Shown here: in pieces, positions 32,785 through 39,756 of the stretch
How positions within the stretch are numbered: position 1 is the first letter of the stretch
Layout of the letters: every line of letters begins with the position of its first letter
DNA from: JAVBPE01 sp031549865
Lineage (GTDB): Bacteria > Bacillota_I > Bacilli_A > Acholeplasmatales > Anaeroplasmataceae
DNA length: 39,756 nt
Direction of reading: 5' to 3'
NCBI GenBank assembly: GCA_031549865.1
Contig: JAVBPE010000034.1
Coordinates: 1 to 39,756, forward strand
Notes under the pieces: model-generated
What the model was told of the DNA's origin: nothing
Databases searched by the model: none
The model's input: only the letters and a program-made list of their open reading frames with translations
Program-made: the position numbers and the translations under genes

Positions 32785-33501
32785 ATGGATTATTTCAATA
32801 TTTTTAATAGATTACATTTTAAAGATGATGATGAAAAAGAATGTTTTATAATTAATATAAAAAACAAGGGGTATTATTTGCATAAACAAATTTATGATGT
32901 TTATTGCAGTTATAATGAAGATGAAATTAGTTATGATGAACTATCTAGAATGGTTAGATATGATAAATATATAAGAAATGTTTTATTTAAATTTTTAGCA
33001 ACATTTGAAGAACAATTAAGGGCAAAATTATTTGAAAAATACGAATTAGATTTAACTAATGACTATAATACGCTTAAAGAAAAAAAATCAGACAAGGAAA
33101 ATTCAAACTTTTATTGGAAAACATATGATAAAGATTTTACTTTCAAAAAGCTCATAGAATTAATTAAAGATAAATTAAAAGAATTAAATATCGAATTAAC
33201 TTATGTTGAATTAAAAGAAATTTGTAAATTAAGAAATAAAGTAATGCATCATAATTTGATTATCTTTTTAAGAAGTACAACTTATGAAGAAGTTGAAAAA
33301 GAAATAGAAAATATTGAAAATGTTTTAATACTATTATATAAGGGGTTACATAGTGAGGCCCAAAAAAGCTTTATGAACGATATAAATAAGGGGAATTTTA
33401 AAGGTGGCAAATATATTGATAATGAGCCTAACTTTAAAAGACTAAGATTAGGGGTGTTTAAGGATGGAATATTTACCAAAAACTATTATAAAGAAAAATA
33501 A
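32785..33501 (+). CDS. Abi-like HEPN domain protein (putative RNase toxin)
   Basis: 238 residues, no signal peptide. Mostly helical. The N-terminal half resembles Abi-like proteins: NRLHFKDDDEKECFIINIKNKGYY, then RNVLFKFLATFEEQLRAKLFEKY. LKEICKLRNKVMHHNL (about 143-158) carries the HEPN ribonuclease motif R-x4-H (R150, H155). The tyrosine found two residues after the His in HepT-type toxins is absent (N157). HEPN proteins of this sort cut RNA in phage defence or toxin-antitoxin systems. GAGGGA is before the ATG. Its last 38 bases overlap the nucleotidyltransferase gene. Confidence 0.7.
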   Translation: MDYFNIFNRLHFKDDDEKECFIINIKNKGYYLHKQIYDVYCSYNEDEISYDELSRMVRYDKYIRNVLFKFLATFEEQLRAKLFEKYELDLTNDYNTLKEKKSDKENSNFYWKTYDKDFTFKKLIELIKDKLKELNIELTYVELKEICKLRNKVMHHNLIIFLRSTTYEEVEKEIENIENVLILLYKGLHSEAQKSFMNDINKGNFKGGKYIDNEPNFKRLRLGVFKDGIFTKNYYKEK

Positions 33502-34099
33502 AAATGAATTTAATAAAATATACAATAAACTAAAAGATAAATTAGGTGAAGAATGGACAATTACATATTCATTAGTGGGCAGTTCTAAGAGAAATTTAGT
33601 ATTACTTGGAAACCCTACTAAAGGATATGACTTAGACTATCACATATATTTAATAAAATATCCTTCTAGCCTAACTGCTAAAGAAATTAAACTTAATTAT
33701 TTCAAAAAAATTTTAGATGATATAGTCAAAGATTGTGGATTAGAGGATTGCGAAGATTCAACAAATGTTTTAACTATTAAAAAAATAGAAGATGAAAAAG
33801 TAACTTATTCATATGACGTAGCTATTATGAAGTATAATAAAAATAAAGATAAAATTATTTTGAAAAACGAAAAAGAAGGAAAAGATAGTGATTATCATTA
33901 TGTTTTAATATCTGATTCAAGCTCATTTTATGAAACCTATCGAAAAATAAAAGAGAATAGTTTATGGGGTGAACTTCGTATTGAATATAAGAAAAATAAA
34001 GAGAAGCATATGAATGATGAAAAGGATAATAGACCCGCATCATTTACTTTACTCAAAGATGCAGTAAATACAACTCTTCAAAATAATAATATTAAATAA
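33464..34099 (+). CDS. Nucleotidyltransferase partner of the HEPN protein
   Basis: 211 residues with a complete nucleotidyltransferase active site: SLVGSSKRN (G39-S40), GYDLDYHI with D56 and D58, and the third acidic residue D118 in YSYDVAIMK. CEDSTNVLTIKK (96-107) is a family-specific patch. Its start lies 38 bases inside the HEPN gene, so the two are made together. In known HEPN-MNT toxin-antitoxin pairs the NTase modifies the HEPN toxin with AMP. That activity here is inferred from the pairing. The C-terminal helix-rich part (about 165-211) may bind the partner. A terminator follows. Confidence 0.75.
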   Translation: MEYLPKTIIKKNKNEFNKIYNKLKDKLGEEWTITYSLVGSSKRNLVLLGNPTKGYDLDYHIYLIKYPSSLTAKEIKLNYFKKILDDIVKDCGLEDCEDSTNVLTIKKIEDEKVTYSYDVAIMKYNKNKDKIILKNEKEGKDSDYHYVLISDSSSFYETYRKIKENSLWGELRIEYKKNKEKHMNDEKDNRPASFTLLKDAVNTTLQNNNIK

Positions 34100-34105
34100 A
34101 ATAAA

Positions 34106-34140
34106 AACAATCTTTTATTATTTTAAAAAGATTGTTTTTT
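34106..34140. terminator. Bidirectional terminator
   Basis: AACAATCTTTT pairs with AAAAGATTGTT around TATTATTTT-like loop bases, with A-rich left and T6 right flank. It separates the HEPN-NTase pair (plus) from metA (minus). Confidence 0.85.
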
Positions 34141-34143
34141 GTT

Positions 34144-35061
34144 TCACTTAATATCTGGACTTTTTATTTGAAAAGGTGTTACCTGATATACATAATAGTT
34201 TAACCAATTATAAAATAAGATACTTGCAGTAGAACGCCATCTAACAACAACATCAGTTTGATCTTCATTAAAATAATTAATTGGAGCTTCTATTGGTAAA
34301 TTTTTAGCTAAATCACGTTCATATTCAGCTTTTAAAGTAAATTTATCATATTCTAGATGACCAAATAAGAATAATTGCTTATTATCTTTTGACTTTAAAA
34401 TAGTAGTTCCAATTTCATCATTAACAGCAAGCGGTATAAGGTTTTCATTTTTTTCTATATCTGATTCTAAAATAGTAGTATGTCTTGATTGAGGAACATA
34501 GAATTCATCATCAATTCCATTTAGTAAGACTTCAAATTTAACAGCTTTTTTATGTTTATAAACACCAAATATTTTTTTATTAGTTGCAACTTTATTAATA
34601 CCATAGTAATAATTTAAGGCAGCTTGTGCTCCCCAACAAACAAACATTGAAGTTGTTACATGATCTTTTGCATATTCAAATATTTGGTGAAGCTCATCAA
34701 TGTAGTCAACTTCACAAAAATCTAATGTTTCAACAGGTGCACCAGTTACAATTAAAGCATCAAAATGACTATCTTTTATTTCATCAAATGTTTTGTAATA
34801 TTTATCTAAATGAGATTTAGCAGTATTTTTACTTTCATAAGTTTTAGTATTTAATAAAGTTAATGATACTTGTAAAGGTGTATTAGATAAAAGACGAGAA
34901 AATTGAGTTTCTGTTTCTATTTTAGTAGGCATTAAATTGACAATTAATATTTCGATAGGACGAATATCTTGAGTATTTGCGCGTATTTTATCCATAACGA
35001 AGATATTTTCATTATATAATGTCTCAAATGCCGGTAAATCCTTAGGAAGTACAATAGGCAT
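34144..35061 (-). CDS. metA: Homoserine O-acetyltransferase (MetA type)
   Basis: 305 residues. Catalytic Cys142 in CWGAQA, His235 and Glu237 in GHLEYD. Residue 111 is Glu in TGAPVE; published work on the B. cereus enzyme ties Glu111 to acetyl-CoA use and Gly111 to succinyl-CoA, so this one should make O-acetylhomoserine. Its ATG overlaps the metY stop by one base (TAATG), and MetY consumes the product. The two form an operon transcribed on the minus strand with metY first. Confidence 0.95.
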   Translation of the reverse strand: MPIVLPKDLPAFETLYNENIFVMDKIRANTQDIRPIEILIVNLMPTKIETETQFSRLLSNTPLQVSLTLLNTKTYESKNTAKSHLDKYYKTFDEIKDSHFDALIVTGAPVETLDFCEVDYIDELHQIFEYAKDHVTTSMFVCWGAQAALNYYYGINKVATNKKIFGVYKHKKAVKFEVLLNGIDDEFYVPQSRHTTILESDIEKNENLIPLAVNDEIGTTILKSKDNKQLFLFGHLEYDKFTLKAEYERDLAKNLPIEAPINYFNEDQTDVVVRWRSTASILFYNWLNYYVYQVTPFQIKSPDIK

Positions 35062-36326
35062 TATAATACCTCTAAAGCTTGTTTGATATCGTTAATTAAA
35101 TCATCTGGATTTTCAATACCAACAGATAATCTTACTAAGTTATCAGGGATACCAGCTTTTTCTAAATCTTCTTTAGATAATTGACGATGAGTTGTAGAAG
35201 CAGGATGAAGTACACAGCTTCTAACATCAGCAACGTGAGTAACAATCGCAATGATATTTAATGCTTCCATAAATTTAGCAGCTTTAGAACTATCACCTTT
35301 AACTCCAAACGACATCATCCCAGTTACTCCATTAGGCATATGCTTTTTTGCTAATTCGTGATATTTATTGCTTTCAAGAGATGGATGTAGTACCCATTCT
35401 ATTTTTTCATGTTTTTCTAAGAAATGAGCAATTTTAGAAGCATTAGAAATATGACGTTCCATACGTAAGGCTAAAGTTTCCATACCAAGTGATGTTAACC
35501 AAGCATTTTGAGGAGACATTATTGCTCCCATATCACGGATTAACTGAACACGAGCTTTTAAACCAAAGGCGCTATTTTCTAAATCAGCATATACAAGACC
35601 ATGATAAGATGCATCAGGTGTATTAAATTCAGGATAACGAGCATTACCTTTAAAATTAAAATTTCCACCGTCAACGATAATTCCGCCTAAAGCAACTGCA
35701 TGACCATCTAAATATTTAGATGAAGAATGAACTACGACATTTGCGCCAAGCGATAATGGTTTACACATAATAGGTGTAGCAAGCGTATTATCAACCATAA
35801 ATAAAATTTCATATTTTTTGGCAATAGATGCAAATTTATCAAAATCAAGAACGATTATTGCTGGATTAGCAATAGTTTCAGCAAAAATTATTTTTGTTTT
35901 TTCATCAATTAATGCTTCAATTTCATATGTTGATGCATTAGGGTCAACGAATTTTGTTGTAATTCCATATTTAGCTAAAGTAACAGCAAATAAATTAAAT
36001 GTTCCTCCATAAACAGCTTGTGAACAAATAATATTATCACCACTAAAGCAAACGTTTAAAACAGCAAGCATTGTTGCAGATTGACCACTTGCACAAGCAA
36101 TTGCATTTGTACCACCTTCAAGTAGGGCAATTTTATCTTCTAAAACACTATTAGTTGGATTAGAAAGTCTTGTATAGAAATGTCCAGATGTTTTTAAATC
36201 AAATAAATCAGCTAATTCTTTAGCTGTATCGTAGTAGTAAGTTGTACTTTGAACAATTGGAGTAACTCGAGGTTCTCCACTTTTTGGTTTATATGCGCCT
36301 TGGACACATATTGTATCATTTTTCAT
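35061..36326 (-). CDS. metY: O-acetylhomoserine sulfhydrylase (MetY)
   Basis: 421 residues, usual for MetY. A Cys/Met-metabolism PLP enzyme: TTYYYDTAKELADLFDL and YTRLSNPT at the N-terminus, the SGQSA cofactor turn, DNTLATP, and the PLP lysine in HSSSKYLDGH. It joins sulfide to O-acetylhomoserine to give homocysteine. AAGGAGTGA precedes the ATG. The leader is only about 20 bases from the extended -10, so no SAM riboswitch is present here; regulation must lie elsewhere. Confidence 0.95.
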   Translation of the reverse strand: MKNDTICVQGAYKPKSGEPRVTPIVQSTTYYYDTAKELADLFDLKTSGHFYTRLSNPTNSVLEDKIALLEGGTNAIACASGQSATMLAVLNVCFSGDNIICSQAVYGGTFNLFAVTLAKYGITTKFVDPNASTYEIEALIDEKTKIIFAETIANPAIIVLDFDKFASIAKKYEILFMVDNTLATPIMCKPLSLGANVVVHSSSKYLDGHAVALGGIIVDGGNFNFKGNARYPEFNTPDASYHGLVYADLENSAFGLKARVQLIRDMGAIMSPQNAWLTSLGMETLALRMERHISNASKIAHFLEKHEKIEWVLHPSLESNKYHELAKKHMPNGVTGMMSFGVKGDSSKAAKFMEALNIIAIVTHVADVRSCVLHPASTTHRQLSKEDLEKAGIPDNLVRLSVGIENPDDLINDIKQALEVL

Positions 36327-36353
36327 ATAATCACTCCTTATATAATCTATAGT

Positions 36354-36362
36354 ATTATATCA
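36354..36362 (-). promoter_or_regulatory. Extended -10 promoter of metY-metA
   Basis: On the minus strand TG-A-TATAAT (36362-36354), no strong -35. TATTAT and ATAATA half-sites flank it, forming a short inverted repeat. Confidence 0.6.
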
Positions 36363-36378
36363 TAATATTTTTAAATTT

Positions 36379-37566
36379 TTATTTTTTTATTACGTTTGTT
36401 AAAATTGCTGCCTCGCTTACCGCTTTAGCAACTTCAACAACTACTCTTTTGTCAAAAGCATTAGGTACAATGTATTCAGGTTTTAGTTCTTCATCTTTAA
36501 TAATATAAGCTATAGCATGTGCGGCAGCCATTTTCATTTCTTCATTAATTTTTGTAGCTCTAACACTTAATGCCCCTTTAAATATTCCTGGGAAAGCAAG
36601 AACATTATTAATTTGATTTTGAAAATCACTACGTCCTGATCCAACAATATAAGCCCCACCAAGCAATGCATCACTTGGTAATATCTCAGGAGTTGGATTA
36701 GCCATCGCAAAAACAATTGGGTCTTTACTCATATTTTTAATCATCTCGATTGAAACAATATTAGGTGCACTTAAGCCAATAAATGCATTGGCTCCTATTA
36801 AAAGATTTGCCAAAGTATTATCATGATTTTCTTTTGTTTGAAAAACACCATCATCTAGCAATTCTTTAATTAAAAAATCATAAGAATCATATTTATTTAT
36901 ATCAACAACACCTTTTTGGTTAAAACCATAGATTTTCCCAACACCTATTTTTTTAAGCATTTTAGCAACCATTGAACCAGCAGCTCCTGTTCCAGATATA
37001 ACTATAGTCATATCCCTAAGAGGTTTTTTAGTCAGTCTTTCAATATTTAAGAAAGCAGCAGCAACTATAATAGCTGTACCATGTTGATCATCATGGAATA
37101 CAGGAATATTCATCTCATTAATTAAACGACGTTCAATATTTACACAACGAGGAGCATTAATATCTTCTAAATTTATAGCTCCTAAAGTAGGTTCTAAATA
37201 TTTAATTGTTTTAATTAACTCTTCATCATTTTGAGTATTTAAGCATAATGGAAAAGAATCAACACCAGCTAATTCTTTAAGTAAAATTGATTTACCTTCC
37301 ATAACTGGAATTGCTGCATAAGGACCAATATTACCAAGTCCTAAAACTGCAGAACCATCGGTAATAACCGCAACCATGTTTTGCTTTGATGTGTAGGTAT
37401 AAACATCATCTTGATTATTTTGGATTTCTTTGCAAGCATATGCAACCCCAGGAGTATAAGCTAGTGCTAAGTCCTCCATTGTTTCAATTTTAACTTTGGA
37501 ATAAATCCCAATTTTTCCTTTATTATCTTTATGCATTTTTAATGCTTCTTCTTTTATATTAGTCAT
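36379..37566 (-). CDS. Malic enzyme (oxaloacetate-decarboxylating type)
   Basis: 395 residues from the ATG at 37566 (MTNIKEEALK) with GGAGGT just upstream; the longer frame to 37602 lies in the fumarase gene. Short bacterial form: AYTPGVAYACKEI with the catalytic tyrosine, LGLGNIGPYAAIPVMEGK with the catalytic lysine, HDDQHGTAI, and the Rossmann motif SGTGAAGSMVAK. It converts malate to pyruvate and CO2 with NAD(P)H. It is the last of three genes; the upstream two make malate from fumarate. The overlap with the fumarase gene is 8 bases. Confidence 0.95.
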   Translation of the reverse strand: MTNIKEEALKMHKDNKGKIGIYSKVKIETMEDLALAYTPGVAYACKEIQNNQDDVYTYTSKQNMVAVITDGSAVLGLGNIGPYAAIPVMEGKSILLKELAGVDSFPLCLNTQNDEELIKTIKYLEPTLGAINLEDINAPRCVNIERRLINEMNIPVFHDDQHGTAIIVAAAFLNIERLTKKPLRDMTIVISGTGAAGSMVAKMLKKIGVGKIYGFNQKGVVDINKYDSYDFLIKELLDDGVFQTKENHDNTLANLLIGANAFIGLSAPNIVSIEMIKNMSKDPIVFAMANPTPEILPSDALLGGAYIVGSGRSDFQNQINNVLAFPGIFKGALSVRATKINEEMKMAAAHAIAYIIKDEELKPEYIVPNAFDKRVVVEVAKAVSEAAILTNVIKK

Positions 37567-38089
37567 TTTTACCTCCAAATATATAATTATTATGATAGTC
37601 AATTGCTAAAATCATTGGAAAATCTTTAACCTCTAATTTTTTTATTGATTCAGGTCCTAAATCAGGAAATGCAACTTCAGTAGCACTAACTACACAAGTA
37701 GATAGAAGTGCTCCAATACCACCAGTTACAATAAAATATAATATTTTATCATTTTGATAAATTTTAACACACTCATCATCACGTTCACCCTTACCGATTG
37801 TCGCAAAAACATTTAAAGGCTTCATTAAATGGGCAAATTTATCCATTCTAGATGAAGTAGTTGGTCCAATTGAACCTACTATTTCACCAGGTTTAGTTGG
37901 AGTTGGGCCAGCATAATAAATTATTGAACCATTAAAATCTAGAGGCATTTCTTTTTTTTCATTATATAAATTTAGCAATCTTAAATGTGCTTGATCTCTT
38001 GCTGTATAAATAGTTCCGGTAAATAATATTTTATCACCAACTTTTAAAGTATTAAATTTATTAATCTCAGCTGGATAATTTATTTTCAT
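37559..38089 (-). CDS. Class I fumarate hydratase, beta subunit
   Basis: 176 residues equal to the C-terminal half of Fe-S fumarases: DKILFTGTIYTARDQAH, IIYYAGPTPTKPGEIVGSIGPTTSSRMD, and TGGIGALL with a C-terminal DF-type end. It works with the alpha subunit to hydrate fumarate to malate; L(+)-tartrate dehydratase is an alternative for this subunit pair. Gene order with malic enzyme favours fumarase. The ATG overlaps the alpha-subunit stop by four bases. Confidence 0.92.
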   Translation of the reverse strand: MKINYPAEINKFNTLKVGDKILFTGTIYTARDQAHLRLLNLYNEKKEMPLDFNGSIIYYAGPTPTKPGEIVGSIGPTTSSRMDKFAHLMKPLNVFATIGKGERDDECVKIYQNDKILYFIVTGGIGALLSTCVVSATEVAFPDLGPESIKKLEVKDFPMILAIDYHNNYIFGGKND

Positions 38090-38925
38090 AAAATTACCTC
38101 CTTATGACGGGATGCATGACACTGGATGTTTATCGCAACAGGAAGTGAAGCAATATGACAAGGATAAGTATTTATTCTAACGCCTAAACAAGTAGTGCGC
38201 CCACCTAATCCCATTGGCCCAACATTAAGTAAATTTATTTCATTATATAATTCTTCTTCAAGTTTTTTAATAGCTAAATCTGAATTTGAACTATTAATGT
38301 CTTCTAATATAGCTTCTTTGGCCATCAAGGCGCATTTTTCTAGGTTTCCACCGATTCCAATTCCAATAACTAAAGGTGGGCAAGCACGTCCTCCAGCTTC
38401 TTTAATTGTATTTAAAATAAATTCTTTGATACCTTTTATTCCATCAGTTGGATTAAGCATTTTAACTTTACTCATATTTTCAGAGCCGGCTCCCTTTGGA
38501 GCAACTCGTATTTTTAAATTACTGCCTTCTACAATTTTATAATGAATGATAGCAGGAGTATTGTTTTTAGTATTCTGTCTGTTAATTGGGCATTTTACAA
38601 CTGATTTTCTTAAATAGCTTTCCGTATATGCTTCACTTATACCTAAATTTATGGCATCTTCTAATGAACCATTAATATGAACGTCTTGGCCAATTTCTAC
38701 AAAAACAATAACTATTCCTGTATCTTGACACATTGGAATCATTTTTTCTTTGGCTAAGTTATCGTTTATAATTATTTCTTCTAAAATATTTTTTGATAAT
38801 TCAAATGTTTCAGTTTCTAACGATTTTTTTATTTTATTTAATACATCATCATTAATAAAATGTGTGGCTTCAATGCATAAACGTTTAACTTCATTTTTTA
38901 CTATATTGCTTTCAATTGTTTTCAT
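38086..38925 (-). CDS. Class I fumarate hydratase, alpha subunit
   Basis: 279 residues from the ATG at 38925, with GGGTGA five bases ahead; a GTG at 38934 falls in that site. Cysteines for the [4Fe-4S] cluster are in PMCQDTGIV, RACPPLVIG and NLEKCALMAKEA, the standard spacing. The cluster makes such enzymes oxygen-sensitive, in keeping with an anaerobic host. First gene of the fumarase-malic enzyme operon. Confidence 0.93.
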   Translation of the reverse strand: MKTIESNIVKNEVKRLCIEATHFINDDVLNKIKKSLETETFELSKNILEEIIINDNLAKEKMIPMCQDTGIVIVFVEIGQDVHINGSLEDAINLGISEAYTESYLRKSVVKCPINRQNTKNNTPAIIHYKIVEGSNLKIRVAPKGAGSENMSKVKMLNPTDGIKGIKEFILNTIKEAGGRACPPLVIGIGIGGNLEKCALMAKEAILEDINSSNSDLAIKKLEEELYNEINLLNVGPMGLGGRTTCLGVRINTYPCHIASLPVAINIQCHASRHKEVIL

Positions 38926-38942
38926 TTTTTTCACCCATAAAA

Positions 38943-38959
38943 ATTATATCATTAATGAT
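38943..38959 (-). promoter_or_regulatory. Extended -10 promoter of the fumarase operon with palindrome
   Basis: Minus-strand TG-A-TATAAT (38951-38943). The perfect palindrome ATCATTAATGAT (38948-38959) overlaps the TG element and lies over the spacer, as in other promoters of this window. The leader is very short. Confidence 0.5.
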
Positions 38960-39062
38960 TAAATTTTTATATTATAAATTTTATATATATAAAATAACAA
39001 TTCCAATTGTCGAAAAAAGGAAAATAATATAATATTGTATCAAAAAGCGAATAGAGAAAAGT

Positions 39063-39398
39063 ATGAATGCAAGAAAAGGAATAATGTTTGAATTAAACAA
39101 ACTGCGTGAAAATAATCCGCAGATAAAAAAAGAAATAAATATGCTATTCAAATATATGTATCAATATTACAAAAATTACGATTTAGACAATAACAGTAAC
39201 TACAGCATAATATTTAAGCACATTTTTGAAAGAAAAACGAAAATAACCTATGAAGAAATAAAAGAAAAATTAATAGAATCAAAAAATGGATTTGCCAAAA
39301 AGATAAAAAAAATCCAAACATTTTCAATAAAACTAATAAATAACAATCCCAAATTTAAAAAAATAAAAGAACTAATACCAATTATAAATTATAAATGA
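39063..39398 (+). CDS. Small helical, lysine/asparagine-rich protein of unknown function
   Basis: 111 residues, ATG with only a weak GAGAAAAG upstream. Predicted all-helical and very rich in Lys, Asn and Ile: LNKLRENNPQIKKEINMLFKYMYQYYKNYD, then YEEIKEKLIESKNGFAKKIKKIQ. Nothing matches a family that I know. A 20-base piece near its end (39338-39357) is repeated at 39647-39666. A terminator directly follows its TGA stop. The region differs in style from the rest of the window, so it may be of mobile or recently acquired origin. Confidence 0.6.
   Translation: MNARKGIMFELNKLRENNPQIKKEINMLFKYMYQYYKNYDLDNNSNYSIIFKHIFERKTKITYEEIKEKLIESKNGFAKKIKKIQTFSIKLINNNPKFKKIKELIPIINYK
39338..39357 (+). repeat. 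20-bp direct repeat, copy 1
   Basis: AAATAACAATCCCAAATTTA, inside the lysine-rich gene, identical to 39647-39666. In both places it can encode N-N-N-P-K-F. Confidence 0.8.
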
Positions 39399-39421
39399 TT
39401 GATCAACGGATCAATTTTTTT
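39398..39421 (+). terminator. Terminator of the small lysine-rich gene
   Basis: ATTGATC (39398-39404) pairs with GATCAAT (39409-39415) over AACG, followed by T7. The final A of the stop codon is the first base of the stem. Confidence 0.8.
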
Positions 39422-39756
39422 AATGCAAAAACATCCAAAAATAACCCAAAAAGCCGGTAAAAAGCCGGTTTTTTAATATTTTCTAAAGCTTCCATACCAC
39501 ACTTTAAAAGAAAAGTAAATGGCGGGTTTCAGCCATTTTAAAAAAAACAAATAAATATACAATAAGAAATAAAAGGCGCCTAAAAAAAGAAAGCGAGAAA
39601 AACAAGAAAAAAATAAAAAAAACCTAAAGCAAACAAAAGACTTTAAAAATAACAATCCCAAATTTATTAATAAAAGGTATAAGTGCCAAAAACATTTAAA
39701 GCAAGTATGAATAATGAAAAAAACGAACCAAAATTTAGTAAAAAAGCCAATTTAAA
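39422..39756. other. A-rich end region with hairpins and decayed coding traces
   Basis: No confident gene. A stem with CCGG arms and A/T flanks lies at 39448-39475, and a 7-bp stem AAATGGC/GCCATTT at 39517-39538. From about 39573 the plus strand is extremely A-rich, with an open lysine-rich frame that lacks a start codon and ends at 39707-39709 (TGA). A frame starting at the ATG at 39707 runs out of the window; it has only a weak ribosome binding site. Confidence 0.4.
39647..39666 (+). repeat. 20-bp direct repeat, copy 2
   Basis: Identical to 39338-39357. The surrounding lysine-rich frame gives DFKNNNPKF here, compared with LINNNPKF in the gene, so this may be the remnant of a second gene copy. 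Confidence 0.8.

Noticed and set aside
36327..36400. SAM riboswitch or T-box before metY
   Set aside because: The space between -10 and start is about 20 bases and no conserved core is present.
39473..39661. Phe/Leu-rich minus-strand frame that looks like a membrane protein
   Set aside because: It is the complement of an A-rich tract, which always gives Phe codons; no ribosome site.
1..39756. CRISPR arrays, tRNA or rRNA genes
   Set aside because: No regularly spaced repeats, cloverleaf arms or rRNA core sequences were found on either strand.

Overview
The window is a very AT-rich chromosomal stretch from a low-GC Gram-positive (Bacillota). UGA serves as a stop codon in several well-defined genes (pstC, phoU, phoP), so the code is standard and not the mycoplasma code. 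Short intergenic gaps, GGAGG-type ribosome binding sites, many lipoproteins, a WxL-like surface protein and a PhoP-type response regulator point to the Bacilli, perhaps an Erysipelotrichia/RF39/Acholeplasma-like lineage. That placement is inference. No rRNA, tRNA or CRISPR array was seen.

Layout. 1-952: an IS200-type transposase remnant, followed by a compact two-promoter locus that looks like an unannotated type I toxin-antitoxin module. 952-2951: a small unknown protein, a NYN/OST-HTH RNA-metabolism protein with a poly-A frameshift, and a lipoprotein. 3024-5213 (minus): a DUF1538 membrane protein with two PII-like partners. 5316-12250: a complete phosphate regulon (Pho-box promoter, pstS-pstC-pstA-pstB-phoU-phoP-phoR) whose PstS is circularly permuted. 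12277-16634: an ABC exporter followed by a degenerate methyltransferase, a membrane protein, a GNAT fusion and an ASCH/PUA-like protein.

16668-20227 (minus): a VOC protein, a U32 protein of the RlhA kind, and two tandem XRE regulators. 20377-23461: an orphan trpB with a PurF-like protein that lacks the catalytic N-terminal cysteine, then a small membrane protein. 23697-32679: lipoproteins, a lipid-anchored parallel beta-helix protein, a TPR/Sel1-like protein, and a DUF11/WxL-like pair without signal peptides. 32785-34099: an overlapping HEPN-nucleotidyltransferase pair with toxin-antitoxin/abortive-infection character. 34144-38925 (minus): metY-metA (homocysteine synthesis from O-acetylhomoserine) and a two-subunit fumarase with malic enzyme (fumarate to malate to pyruvate). 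38935-39756: an A-rich end region with a small unknown gene, hairpins and a 20-bp direct repeat.

The best leads for something new are the type I toxin-antitoxin candidate at 253-624, the TrpB/cysteine-less PurF pair, the permuted PstS, the HEPN-NTase pair and the DUF1538-PII operon. Several operons share two control features: palindromes lying next to the -10 box, and intercistronic hairpins that probably set protein ratios (pstS/pstC and DUF11/WxL).
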